Shown in pieces: positions 38,761-52,274 of a DNA stretch of 64,000 bases. The notes under the pieces were generated by a model. It saw nothing but the letters and a program-made list of their open reading frames with translations, was not told where the DNA came from and searched no databases. The stretch comes from Rotaria sp. Silwood1 (lineage: Eukaryota; Rotifera; Eurotatoria; Philodinida; Philodinidae). Positions within the stretch are counted from its first letter, which is position 1. The number at the start of each line of letters is the position of its first letter. The stretch is from contig CAJNOP010000186.1 in assembly GCA_905250075.1 (NCBI GenBank), positions 278,040 to 342,039 on the forward strand, given 5' to 3'. Both the position numbers and the translations under genes were made by a program.

Positions 38761-40341
38761 TAATAATAATAATTGTTTGAGTCAACAAATGAATTTATTC
38801 GATAAAATGCATGAATATCTTTTTTGTTTTTGTGTATTTGTTTCATATTATCTTTTGTTGTATATAATCTTACTTGTAAAATACAAAGAATATCTACTAT
38901 TTGCAATGAATTAATATCAATGAAAGTTCGATATTTTTTCTTGAATCAACTGCATTCACATATGAAATTTTATCAACAGACTACTTATCAAGTTACAGTT
39001 TTCCATAATATATGCATTGTTTACATAATAGCTTTCATCAGAAATTTTCACTAGAGTGAGTTGCAAAAACAGATGTTTTTTACTGTTGAGAGTAGATGCT
39101 GGAGCATAGTTCAAAGACAAGTAACATCAAGGCTTGCAACATAATATCAATGAAGTGTATGATAGAAAACACAACTATAACTCGATGTCTAGTCTCAAAA
39201 AACAAAAAAGAAAAGGGCAGATGCACTCTAAATTCTTCGAAATAGACAAAGAGATCGTTCTATTAATAAATTCATTTCATGAGCACGACTAATATCTTTT
39301 CTCATTACTTTGATAGATATGTTGATTTTTCTTTCGAATGGAATTACCATATGAAATTTGTCTCACAGTCATGATTGACGTATTTATTAGGTTAAGCTTT
39401 TTAACTATGCGTTTACTGTTCTTTCTTTTTTTTTTTGAATAATGAATATAATGAATCATTTTTTTCCCTAAAACTTATTGTGTTTTAAAATATATTTAAC
39501 ATATTTCTAGATAAAAATGATAATCAATACGCTAATGTGATTTTTCTCACATCCACACTAAGCGAATCATCTTAACTTGTGTATTCGTTGATGTTTTTTT
39601 TTCTGATTTAGTAAATTGACTTGTTGAAAAGTAATGAATATATAAATGAAAGTATGCATTGTATGGGTGTAGTTGATTTCTTAATCTTAAAAAATTTTCT
39701 TTTTTTCTTTCAACGAAGTTCCAATGTTTTATTGATTTGTTTGCTTGCCGATTTCTCAAAACATCTTAATCTCTTACCCATAAATCCAGTCAATGTTAGC
39801 GAAAATTTATTAACCGATCTTCCTGTAATCCTGGCAACCTCGAAATACTCTTGCATTGTTCTTCAAATAGATCTTTTTTCTCTATCAAATAAATCTAGCA
39901 TAGAAGCCTTGCAAGACTAGTCGTTCGTGTAAATAAAGCAATAAAAAAATTCTCGAGAGAATAGGATAAATAATTTTCATACTTTTACATATTCATAATT
40001 AAGGTAATACTTTTGAATTAATATATAAAAATACATCAAAAATAATTCATTCGTTTTATTTAATTCAGCATCATCATGTAACTCTATTTAGTGATCGTCA
40101 TTAAACACATTTCATTTGTTTTCTTTTTTTGGAACAAGAAAAGATAATAAAATAAATAAATATATATTGGTTTCTTTTTCCGAACGATGAGAAGCGTATT
40201 TCACATTCACAATATTTAGATGGAAAAATAGAAGAAAAAGAAAGGAAGGCTGTACATGGTAATACAATAGATTCTTTTTTCGTTGGTATTTCTTCATTAG
40301 ACTATGTCTATTGAATAAAAAATATAATTCATTTGTTTTGT
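38761..40341. other. Convergent intergenic region, RhoGAP and PC2
   Basis: The 3' ends of two convergent genes face each other here. A minus-strand stretch at 39710-39856 reads as 48 codons of ordinary composition between stops, but it matches no family I recognise and is not called. The rest is AT-rich and empty. Confidence 0.4.
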
Positions 40342-43300
40342 TTACATGATTGTTTCATCATCACTTCCTAAACGTTTTTGATTATCTTGTTTAAGTAATT
40401 GAACATATTTTGCTTTATCTTGGAAGTTATTTGCATGTATTTGTTTAGCAATAGATAATTTACTTTTATTGCCATGTATTGATAATGGAGTTTGTTCAGC
40501 ATACGATGGTGTTTTTGTTCCATGTAATACTAATGACCATTCAAAAAAATGACCAGTAGTTAATTTTTGACTTTGTTCTTTATCTGTTATTGTTTGATTT
40601 TGTAGATTTGTTAATGGTGCATCGGCATTATCGTCATTATCAAAACGAATTTCAAGTGTCCATATACCTTGAGCTTTTTCAGCCCATGCATGAGTTGTCA
40701 TGAATGGCCATTTATAAAAACCTTTAGTTGTATCATCATCTAATGGACGACGGCTTAAAATTAATGACCTAATTAAAAATATTATTTAAAACAAAAAAGA
40801 AAAAGCTTATATTGAAAAATTTTCTTTGCTTATTTTACCTTGTACCAAGTGGTGATGTAATAAAAATAACTGTATTACCACGTCGACTACTTTTTAATGT
40901 TATAAACGCTTGTACATGTTCGAGATAATTTACTTCATCTTTTGTATTCTTACATGCATCTGTATTTATTGTTAATTTTAAAGAACCTTTTTCAGGTATT
41001 GGTCTATTAGTTACAAAAAGAAACTAATAGTATTATGTTTTTTTCTTATTTCATCTATCAATATTTACCGTTTTCCTGTTATATTACCAGCAGAACAATG
41101 GTATCGAGTTGGTAATGGTTTCCATTCTTTAGCATGTCGAACCATATCACCAGCTAGAAAATGTAAAAAAAAAGATATTTAATATGTTTTTTTACAATCA
41201 ATTTAAAAAGAAGACAAACAAACACACCATCAAGTACACCAAAACCAAATAAATGATTGAATTCTAATCCAGCTCCATTAATATGCCATAAATGTTGTTT
41301 TGATGGATCAAAAAGTTGATTACGTTTTGCTGTTAAAACAGTTAAATGTTGAACATCTCTCCATGTTAATTGACGACTAAAACAATAAAAAATATTTATG
41401 ATCAAGAAAATATTTTTACAAATAAAATAAGTCTTTTTCATACTTTGCTTCGAGTGCCAGTGCGAATATACCTGCTGCTTCTGGTGCTGCTGCTGATGTG
41501 CCGGAATGTTTTAAAGTACATTGACCATATAGATCAGTTGTTGCAACTCCTAATTAAATTACAAAAAAGAAAAATAATGACAATACTTTATTATTTTTCC
41601 TTTTTATAGAAAATTAATTATTGAATTAATGAGTTGAAATAGGAAAAAAACATGTAATATGTTTTTTGTTCTTTCTTTTTTTTTTTAATTTTTGCTTAAA
41701 CTAACCTGCTTGTGGATCATCACTTCGACCATTACTAAATGTTGAAGCAAGTGTTGATGAACATGATTCATCATAAAGTGCTGTTCGACCATCATTTATT
41801 GCTGAATTTATTGATATTGTCCACATGGAAGCCGCATATCCATCACAATTACAATCATCATTAGCTCCACCATCACCACTAGCCCATACATACAATGAAC
41901 CTTTTAAATAAAAGATAATTACAGAATCTATTAAAATGTAAACTAATAAACTATTTACCAAGGCCACGACGACCCTAGAAACAAAAAAACAAAATTCATA
42001 TATACATTTATAGTCATACTTTATTTTTATTTAATATGTTATTTACTTCATTAATGCCTTTGACAATAGCTTTCATGGTTGCATGTCGAGGTCCATCGAT
42101 TGTTTTACCATCATCAACAGGTCCTAAAAGTAGACAAAAGAAAATAATTAATGAATGGAACAAATAGAAAACTAATAAATAAAAACCCCATGATGCTGAA
42201 TAGATATCAATCATATCTGGTTCATGTGACATTGAATTGGCTTCAATTAGATCTATTAAAAACAAAAAATGAAATTGAAAATTATGTCTTTTTTTTAAAA
42301 TTGATAGCCTATCAGTACCAGTCATGTAAGGTTGATCTAGCATTCGAATACCTAGAGAACAAAAATGAACAAAATTCTATTTTTTTAATTTCGTTTTTGT
42401 AGATATTTATTACCAGCTACCATTGAATCATAAGCAACACCTACACCACAGATGTTATTATTTCGAGCAGCAGCTATTTCACCAGCACAACGTGTACCAT
42501 GACTACGTAGATTAGATTTATTTTCATATAAATAAGAATAAATTCGATATAATATATATATTTGTTTTCTACCTATTAAACCAATCATCTGTATAACGTG
42601 GATATGGATATCGATCATTACTACTGAAATCATAACTAGCTGCTGCATTCTAAAATTTTTTTTGTTTTCAAATTAATAACTTTTTTTTTGTTTTTTACAC
42701 TTTTCTATATTAACATACATAATTGTGCATAAGATCAGGATGTGTATAATCAACACCATCATCCATTATTGCTGTAGTTACATTTTTACCTGTATATCCA
42801 AGTGCCCAAGCTTCTTCAACATTAAGATCAAGTCGTGGTTTACCACCAGCTTGACCAACATTTTTCTAATTAATTTTTTTTTTCTAATATACTTTATTTC
42901 ATGAATAAGACAGCTATCTTACCAGATACCATTGATAGTGAAAAAAAGGATCCGTAGGAGATTGATATTCAGGAAAAGCTTCTTTGAGCTCAGCAGGAGA
43001 ACGATAACCACGTTTCATGCGAATGTAAGGAATTTGATGAATAGCTCGTTTAACCTATAGATATATAAAGAATTGTTTGAAAAGGACAAAAACAACAGGA
43101 GTTTTATTTACGAGCTCATGGCGTTGAATGAATTCTTCTTGAGCAGTATCTCGTTTTTTACGTTTTAGCGGATGTATTGGTTTAAGATCAACAAAATGAT
43201 ATAAACGTTTATCATTCAATACCTATCAATGAAAAACAAATATTATTTGAACTATCTATTTAAATGTGTCCATACTGGTCCTCGAGAAACCATAGCATAT

Positions 43301-43443
43301 CGTTTAGCAATACGTTTAGCTGCATCTGGCTCAACATGTTGACGAAATTCAATTAACCAATCTTTCGTAATAACTGGTAATATGGTAGAATGTATAGTTG
43401 AAAAAATAAATGTTAATAAACATAAATCGTAATAGAAACCCAT
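40342..43443 (-). CDS. PCSK2: Prohormone (neuroendocrine) convertase 2
   Basis: Sixteen coding exons in order of transcription: 43443-43276, 43222-43112, 43054-42923, 42865-42719, 42649-42573, 42502-42414, 42351-42319, 42252-42187, 42123-42047, 41974-41959, 41900-41706, 41549-41444, 41376-41228, 41153-41069, 41003-40839, 40768-40342; 680 aa. A signal peptide ([16 protein letters not shown]) leads into a pro-domain with an internal KRKKR site and a mature start after RMKR. In the subtilisin domain the triad is Asp172 (IMDDGVD), His213 (HGTRCAGE) and Ser389 (SGTSAAAP). The oxyanion position holds Asp315 (WASGDGG) instead of Asn, the hallmark that separates PC2 from all other convertases. A P/homo-B domain follows at about 440-620. 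PC2 cleaves neuropeptide and hormone precursors at dibasic sites in secretory granules, with 7B2 as partner. The exon at 41974-41959 is only 16 nt. Identity is very secure. Confidence 0.96.
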
Positions 43444-43990
43444 TAAATTTGATCGTTTATAAATGCTAATTAATAGTAGGATTTGTTGGTTTTATTGTTC
43501 CGCTTGTTTTACAAAACTATTATACGCTTCATTCACTTTCGTTTAATGTGGATATCGATTCAACCTTTCGTGACCAAAAAGGAAAAAGGAAAAGAGGGAA
43601 GTAGAAATGATGCTACTGTTCTGAAAAAAAAAACAATGAATCCAAATATCTATTGATAGTTAGAGTTGAGCGAAGCCAAGAGCCTATAGCGAATAATTTT
43701 TTTCTTTGTCTTCTCTTTCTCTTTTTTCTCTATTTCTCTTCGTATTGTGTTGTTATCGTCATCGTTCATTCGCTCGTTCATGATTGTATGAGAGTCGAAT
43801 GAGAAACGAGTCGAGAAACGTCTATACTTACGTCGTCATCTTATGCACCAAAGCAACTTTAAAGAGCCCATATAGGAAAAATGAGAAATACGAGTGACAT
43901 ATATATATATATGAGAGCGTGCTAAAAGAGAAAACAGAAGACGATAGAGAAAAAATGCGTTTGTCGCGCTTCTTACTTACCGGAAACAAC
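43444..43990 (-). promoter_or_regulatory. Candidate 5'UTR intron and non-coding exon of PC2
   Basis: On the minus strand an acceptor (ATTAATTAG) ends at 43466, 22 nt before the ATG. A strong donor GTAAGTAAG begins at 43980, next to a G+C- and CpG-richer patch (TTCGGTTGTTTCCG and flanks at about 43940-44010). Together they suggest a non-coding first exon above 43981 spliced over a 514-nt intron. This is inference from splice signals only. Confidence 0.35.
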
Positions 43991-46900
43991 CGAACTAGCG
44001 TCCAAAATACAAAAATATGTGATCTTATTAGTTCTCTTTCTCATAAATATATATTATTTTTTCGCTTCTAACCAAAAAAATAGAGGAACATCCGTTCAAA
44101 TGAGACGTATAGATTATATATCTAATAAATCGTATCTATCTAATTGTGACGTGATAAAAAAACACGATTCTATAAGAGATTTATAGAAACATAGCACTAA
44201 TCAAGAATCATATGCGTGCAACGAATATTAGTTGATGGTTTTAGTCTTTTTTCCTGTCATTCTCAATTTTCTATTTTGCATGTATGACATCTGAGAGAAA
44301 AAAATCGAACATGAGCTATTTGAGATAGCGTGAAAAAAGAATCAGGAACAAGAAAATTAGTGATGACTAGATTTTATCTTTTATATAAAAGAATAGATGA
44401 TAAGAGACAAGAGATGCAAAGCTTTTTCATCAGTGTCAAATGATAATAAAAGATTTGATCACAAATGATAGATGAAAACATGAGAACTATAAAATTATAT
44501 CATAAAAAAAACTGCACTTATCTATTTGTTTTTATATATATATATAAAAGAAGTATCAAGTTTTCCAAATTGTATTATTACTAAAAATAAAAAATCTATA
44601 AACATTTTATGATATATTTCTTGTAAAAGAAATTTAATTGTCATCATTCTTTAGAATTTCTAATGACATTTCATTTACAATTAATCTAACATTAATTGCT
44701 TATTTTCTGAAACTACAAACTAAATTAACAAGTTCCTTCTTTCTTTTTTTTGTCTTCTGCTGTTGACAACTTTGGCAATGATAAAATTACAAAATATTCT
44801 CTTTCATTACATTATAATTCAATTTAAGACAATTTATATTCCGCGAAATACAGAATAAAACAAAATCGTATTATCAGTTATTTATTAAAAAAAAAAATGA
44901 AAACATCATCTTGTCTTGATCTTTCAATGTAATAAATAGAAATGTTTTCTAAGAAAAGAAAAATGCATATTTACTATCTTCGTAATTCAAAAGTTATAAT
45001 AAAGAAAATATGCGAAATTAAAAATTGACGCTTAATATTTCCTCTGAAAAGAAAAAAAAATATAAAGACTAAAATATTCTTATTCTTTTTGACAACAAAA
45101 CATTTGAGTATTTTATAGACATAGAGTGGAAATAGGTAATTATATTGACGATAGAAGAGTTGCGTTAGAACAATTCATTGAATCATTGAAAAATGAATTT
45201 TTAATAGGAAATCTTTACTAAATGCAAATCTTTTTTTAGTTTCTTTTAGAAAAAATGTTTTCAAGAATTAACAACAATTATGATTCTACATAAATTGCGT
45301 ATCAAAAGTACTTTTTCAAAAAAATAATGTTCTATATTAAAAGGTTAAACTGATCTTTATATACTAAATTAAACACATAGTGCTGTAAATAAGAAAAATC
45401 AAAGTTCAATCAATCGCAGAATATTTTTGCTCTATGATTTCCACTTGTTATTTTCAATAACGATATAATTAGTATTAAATTTATGTACTCGGGTCTTTTC
45501 TTTTTCTTTTTTTGTATTATCTTGGATTACCATTTTAAGAAGTTTTAATCTAATATTTATAAAACATAAAAAAAAACAAAAATCTTAGTTGATCTTTGAT
45601 ATGTTATTAAACATGAAAAGAAAATGGAAACATCTCATTATCTGATATATGACAAGACTGATTGAGTGCGACATCAATGTTCATAGATACAAGATACAAC
45701 GAATTTAATTAACTGGTGTTATTTTTTGAACCATTCTAAAAATAGTTATTCGACAAAAACAGCCAGTGATCGATGATCGAAATAAACAGAATACACATGA
45801 TGAATATGTTTTTTTTTCTTTGTTTTCTTTTCTCATCTGATTCTATTTTCAAAGCGAAATCAAAAAATTATTTTTTCATGTCTGCTTCATTAATTCGTGC
45901 AGTAGTACGACATGTCTATAGTATAGAATCATTTACATATAGCATATGTCGTCTCTCTCATTATTATTAATCTGACTTTTGTTTTTGGCTACTAATTAAA
46001 TTCTATGAGGTGATGTTTACAACACGAATACAGAATCAAATTAATTTTTATAGAGAAATTTTATTAGTTTAGAAGTTAGCTGCTAATAATTTGAACATCG
46101 AAAAAAACAAAAATATTTTTCTTCATATGGTAACATGGGACTTGTTGAACTCAATAAGAAAGTAAATTAGAAAAAAAAAGCATTGTTTCAAATCTTGTCT
46201 TTAGAATAAAACTTATTAAGAAACAATTATGAAAATCAACATGATAGATTGTGCATTCTCTTGTTCTGTATGGAGAAAATTGGCTCAATTTTTTAATACA
46301 AAAAGATTATTCTGAATGTTTCTTTTGTACTCTAAAAGATCGAAACAGCAATTTTGAGACTCGGCATGTAATGTTGCATCTAGCAACATGAATTAATCTA
46401 TGCTCCTAGATACAGTATTGCATGTTGAGTATCGAAAGCAGCATTCAAAAAAGAGTCAGTTGTATTAAAAGAAAACGTGCAAATTTTCTCTAGAGACAAA
46501 ACCCACAATTTTTCATATTACTTTTTATAGTTCTTTGTAAATTTCATGCATGAAAAATAATATTTAAAAATTTTTAATATGCATCATCGGATAGAGTTTG
46601 ATGAGTTCTATGTAACCATGTATAACAATTTGAATTCTTAGGATTTGTCATGGATCAATGTCACTTCGAGACATATATACTGCCTCCCAAACTATTCACC
46701 GAGGTTTATTTTTAATTTCTTTTTTTTCTACTGTCGTAATTATTCATAAGAATTCATAAATTAGCTTTTATAGAGAATTTTATTATTGAAGATGAAAATA
46801 ATTGCAAATTTTCCAAGGATAGAATATCTAAAAAAACCGAAACCAAAGTTTTTCTCAATGGGAATTCTATTAGATAGAGCAAACAATTTTCTAGAAAATG

Positions 46901-47900
46901 AAATGCCTTCTAGCACTTTATGACATTTTTTAATCAAAATACATCAACTTGATGGAAGACACAAAAGTGGTTTTTTTCTGTGATTTCATATGGAACTACC
47001 ATTGTTATGTCTTCCATACGATTAATGTATTTCGGCTAATAAATGATTTCAAAAGCTCGAAGACGTCTCATTTTGTAGGAAATCGTTTCCTCTATCATTC
47101 TGTGTAATTCAAGTCGAATTCTAGACGCTAAGAATCTTGGTGTGAGATCATTCAGAGATCATTATTTGAATTTCCTTTCGCGGTTAAGACGATACTAAAA
47201 ACTGAATAAATAATTTTGAAAGTCAATGTATGTAACTTATTCGAAAGTTTAGTAGTTATACATTCTTTCGCGAAGTTTTACAATAAACGGTTATTCAATA
47301 ATTAAGATAGAATCTGTCTGAAAGAATTATTTATTTCTTTTTCAAATATCGACAACTGAAATTCATTTTCTTCATAATATTGTAAGATTATTAGTCCTTG
47401 AATTATCATGTACGTTATATATTTTAGATAATAGCTGATTGATGTTTGTTTCAGTTCACTTCTATTCACTTATATAGCGAAAAAATCTTGTTATCATCTA
47501 ATTTATTTTGCTATAAATTTTAAACATATATAATTAAAATAATTGTATTAAATTCAAAGAACTGTAAATTTTTCATAAAAAAATTTTTTTTTTTGCAAAT
47601 ATAAATTCTAAATATCTATTTTATTGAATACCAAATGAGATTTTCATAATTTCGATAATTTCCATTGATTTATATCTATTGAGCATACAACGGAAACAAT
47701 TTTCTTTTTGTATAGATGCAAGTTCCGTTTGTGGGGGTTATTCTGTTTTTCTTTTTTTTTTACAATCGATTAAGAAGAAATATTTCATTCTTCTATTTTT
47801 CTTATTGAAGTGATATATATATCAACAAAATATGATCATTATGAAAACAATCTATTCATTGTTTCGTTGTCTTAGCAAATGTTCTAGGAATACTCTTTCT
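43991..47900. other. Divergent intergenic region, PC2 and PGPEP1
   Basis: About 3.9 kb of AT-rich DNA, probably with PC2 promoter sequence at its left end. No gene, RNA or repeat pair was recognised. A string at about 45305 (GCGTATCAAAAGTAC) faintly resembles the TTARGGCATA termini but has no partner. Confidence 0.4.
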
Positions 47901-47939
47901 TTTTTTTTTCTTTTCTTCTAGAAAAATACATTCTTTTCA
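47901..47939 (+). promoter_or_regulatory. Polypyrimidine tract and AG upstream of PGPEP1
   Basis: A long T/C run ends in CTTCTAG at 47921, 18 nt before the ATG. It has the full look of a 3' splice site and no donor with coding sequence before it, so a spliced-leader acceptor is likely. Confidence 0.5.
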
Positions 47940-48702
47940 ATGAATTCATCTCAACAAACAAACATTCCTGTCGTTCTTATAACTGGTTTTGGTCCATTTC
48001 GTTCTCTAGTGGTTAATTCTAGTTGGGAAGTTGCTAAAGCATTAAAAACATATCTTGAATGGACAAGTCCAATATATATAATTCTTAAACAATTAGAAGT
48101 AACTTATGATGATGTAGCAACAAAAATACCCGATTATTGGATTAAATATAATCCAACAGTAAGTTTTTGTAAATATTTTCAATCATAAATATTCAAATAT
48201 TTTTTTTTTCTAGCTTGTTATTCATCTTGGTGTAGCAAAAGAATCAAAAGAAATTCGATTAGAAAGATATGCTTGTAATACAGATTATTGTCATACAGAT
48301 AACAATGGTAGTGTACCAGAAATAGGACAATGTATTAAAAATGCTGTACCAAAACGATTAATGACAAGTCTTCCACTTCATGATATACGTGCTCGAGTAC
48401 AACGTCGAACAAAGTTACCAATTATTGTTTCCGATAATGCTGGAAGGTAGAAAAACTATTATTGAAAAAAATAAAACATGTTTTCTTTTTTTTCTCCATT
48501 CTATTTAAGATACATATGTGAATATATTTATTATCAATCATTATTTATTGATGCAAAACGTACAATATTTATTCATATACCAGATTTTGATAAAAATTTT
48601 ACAATTGAAAATTTAGCTGAAACAATACAATTAATTATATATGAAGCACTTGGTTATGTTGATCCATTACCAATATTAAATCAAAATGGAAATTATGTAT
48701 AA
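47940..48702 (+). CDS. PGPEP1: Pyroglutamyl-peptidase I
   Basis: Three exons, 47940-48158, 48214-48446, 48510-48702; 214 aa, close to the usual 200-220. This C15 cysteine peptidase removes N-terminal pyroglutamate from peptides in the cytosol. VLITGFGPF opens the fold; the triad is Glu90 (LERYACN), Cys154 (SDNAGRYIC) and His173 (TIFIHIP). All are present, so it should be active. The exon 2-3 junction falls inside the AGR-YIC motif and restores it exactly. Confidence 0.93.
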
Positions 48703-51700
48703 TAAATTCCAATATGATTTCTTGTCGTAAATGAAAAATTTTCATTTAAATAAACTTTTCGAAAAATTTTGTTTTTTTTTTTCGTCTTTTCATAGAACTT
48801 TCTCATTGTTTCTTTTCTTTTTCTTTTCATTTGTCTTGTTATATCAAATGAAAATAAAAAAAATTAAATTTCATCTTAAATGATTCCTTTTGTAAAAAAT
48901 GCATAATTAAACATATGCCGGAAATCGACACAAATCTTCAAAGATCAGTAAATTATTAATCTCTCAAAAATTATATTCTATACATAGTTTTTTGTTTTGT
49001 CATTTAAAACATCATCATTGTCAAATAGAAATTTTTTTGAGAATACTCCTAGATGATACAAAAAAATGTTTAAAGTATAAAATTTTAATGAATGACAATG
49101 TTTTAAAATTCAATCATCAAAATAAATAAGAAAAAATAACGTATGAAAGATTATTCTTTTCATTTAATGAACAAAAAATATTTCATACCTTCTATTTGTT
49201 CATACATACGATTCATCGAAACGAGCAGTTGTCTGGATCTTTTTACTAGTGTGACAAGCGCCAAGATTTCAAGCTGATTCACTTGGCGGTTGAGGCAATA
49301 GTAAACAGACCAGAGTTCAATCATATTTCTTATATGTACATATATATATACAAATGTTGTTTATTGGCATCGCTTGGTGTTACTACTGCAAAATACTGTA
49401 GATTATTTATTTTTCGACTACAGTACAAGACAATAGTAATATTAAGGAGCCTAGAATTTATATATTTTTTTTTTATTTTCTTAGTTTTTATTTAAAATGT
49501 TTAAGAGCTTCCTCTTTGTACTACGACATCAATCGTCACTCTATTGATAAGAATCTTGTGACAATTGAGGCAATAGTATGCAGAGAATACTCAATATCAA
49601 TATCGATTATCAATGAAATTCTAAATTACAAAAAAACAAAATGATTGTTGACACACAAAAAAACTAAAGTGTCAAAAATAATATGAATATCAACATCAAA
49701 TAGATTGTCCATCACATAGCTCGTTTATATAGGATGTGTGAGAATTTTATGATATTTTGCAATTGTAATATTATGACATTAATAAACACATCTGTTTAAG
49801 TTAAATGATAAAAAACTTCAAATATTTATATCAATACAAGATCATTACAAAAACACAAAAAAAAAAAGAAAATTATTCAAGATTAACCTAATCTGCTCCT
49901 ATTCATCTCATTTTCATATAAGTATCATCATGAAGAAGATAAGATTAAACTTAAATTATTGTTCGCACTTTCTAGACAAATCTATTTCGTAAACATATTC
50001 ATATGTTTTCAAGTCTTATCCATTATTTCACTATCATATACTTATCTCTCTTCAATTCTTCATATCAAAAGAAAAAAAAAAGACCATAACACTCAATCTA
50101 TCAAAAACTATGAAAGAAATGTTTTATCAACAAGTCGTTCTTTTGTGAAATTATTACCAACCAAAATTCAACTTCTCATTATTCCATATTATTAAAATCA
50201 ATGTTTCATCAAGTGTAAGGACGACTACATCGCAACGAATTCATCCTAAACCCGTTCGAGTCTGAAATTTTGTCTGTTAAACAAGTCCAAACAAAACTCT
50301 AGGAATGGTACTTCTCTGAAGATTGAGTTGACTCTCATAGAGTTTGTGATTATAGAAACAAGTGCAATGCATCTATACTTCCAAAAAATCGTATTCGCCT
50401 TTCCAGAATAGAAAAATCTATGTCAAAATACCAAATAAACCAATGAGAAATTGTAGTCGATTCGACTGTACAATTCTCTATCAAGTCTAGTATTATAAAT
50501 TCCAAATAAAAATTTTTACTAATGAATATTTAGTCTACTGCAGATATTGAAGAACGAACTTTGAACTGTATGAAATTATGTGTATCCATTCGATAATATA
50601 TCGCTGAAAAGATTTCCTACTTAATAAAAGCATTCAAAATCTCAACTAAATTTTGTTTTATAAAACTTGCGAATTTTTTTCCAATTTCTTAATATTTCCA
50701 TAAAATATATCATACCAAATTACTTCAATATTGACTTTTCTAATATTTTCCAAAAGTTCTTGAAACTATTCCAATTTCCAATACAATACGTACGTATATT
50801 TCCATATCAAACCAGAAAAACGAATGCATTCATTCATATTTTCTTTTACCTAGAAACTATTCTTCGAATTCTCAAGCAGCTGTTCGTACATTAACAAGTA
50901 GCTGCAAGAGGATCAAACTTTTATTTTATTTTATTCATATCAAAAGGAAATATGAAAAAAAGTGAAAAAAAAAATTTCTACATTATCAAATGAATATTGC
51001 CGAGAATTTCATAATTATGTACACACGAATCATGTGAAGCTTATAAAAGCTAAATCACTGAGACGTATGGATACATATAGAAAATCTCTGTTGGCGATAA
51101 TCCGCCTACCCAATCGAACAAAGCACCATAATCAGCTGTTGAATATTGAAAAACTATTTTTTGTTTTTTTTTTGATCTAAATAAAATATAAAACAAAACA
51201 AACTTTTTAACCTTGAAAATAAGATTTAAAAGAAACAAACCTATGCCGATATAATTTACCTAGAGACGTCATTTCGAATGTCAACAAAAAAAAGAAAAGT
51301 ATAACACGTGTAAATAATATATATGGAATAAAGCCAAATTTATCTTTCAACAATCTTTTTACCAACATTTTATGCTCCGTAAATATTCAAATGAACGACG
51401 AGGTCATTCGAAAATGATTTATGGATAAGAAAACATATATATATATATATCCTATATACATTCTATATGTTGCTATATATTTATATATACATGTATGCAT
51501 AAACGAACATATAGACGAGTATAAAGAAGGTTTCACCGCACGAGCGGTCGTCGGATAGAAAGAATAGAGAAAAAAGAAAGAAGAAGAAGGAAAAAACGAT
51601 GCTATTCGTATAGGCCGCGATGATTTGATCATCTTGTAGTTGATGATGGTGATGTTGGCTGCAGACGACGACGAATTGTTACAATAAAGAATAGAACGAG

Positions 51701-52239
51701 GGTAAAAATGAGAGAAAGAGAGAGAGCGTGAGAGAAGAAAAAGAAAACTGAGATGAATCATAAAATGTTTCTCTCGTCGACGAAAAAGCATCTACACAGC
51801 AACAACATAACATACTTGTAATAATACTCAAGAAAAAGAACGAGGAAAAGCAAACATATTCGCCCCGCGTCCCGTCGGTCGCTATCATACTCAACAAGAA
51901 CGAGAAGAAAGAACAGGGTTGTCAAGAGGATGCATTTTATAAAAGAAAAAGAAAAAAAAAAAAAAAGAATAAGTTCTGTGTATATTCTTTCTTTTTCGGT
52001 TAACCTCTATATGAATTGTACTTTTTTTTTTAAATATTATCATGAAAAATAATTCAATAATTATTTATTATAATAAAATAATGAAAGAATAACTTTTTTT
52101 TTTTTTAATTAATATTTATATATTAACATTATTAATGATTGGTTATGATAGAAAACCAATAAAAATTTTTAAATTTATTTGATTCGTTCTTATTCTTATC
52201 CTATCATAAATTTATCAATTAAATTAGTTTGTTGATTTA
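48703..52239. other. Intergenic region upstream of JAMP
   Basis: About 3.5 kb, mostly AT-rich and empty. At about 51530-51900 the sequence changes: it is richer in G, C and CpG (for example CGCACGAGCGGTCGTCGG and CGCCCCGCGTCCCGTCGG) and in GA runs, which may mark the promoter or first non-coding exon of the JAMP-MTMR9 unit. An AT microsatellite lies at about 51435-51452. Confidence 0.4.
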
Positions 52240-52274
52240 TTGTTGCTTCTCTTAGATGTTTATCAAATAATCTC
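52240..52274 (+). promoter_or_regulatory. Acceptor-like site and mini-ORF upstream of JAMP
   Basis: A tract TTGCTTCTCTTAG ends at 52255. The next bases are ATGTTTATCAAATAA, a four-codon upstream ORF, and the JAMP ATG follows at 52275. If the leader begins at this AG, the transcript would carry the mini-ORF at its 5' end. Confidence 0.4.

Noticed and set aside
39710-39856. 48-codon minus-strand frame of ordinary protein-like composition
   Set aside because: It is bounded by stops, has no splice partner and matches no family I know. It might be a gene remnant, but the evidence is too thin.
51387-51897. Minus-strand frames of 134 and 72 codons, rich in Ser and Phe
   Set aside because: They translate the GA/CT-rich stretch upstream of JAMP, have no family features, and overlap one another in different frames.
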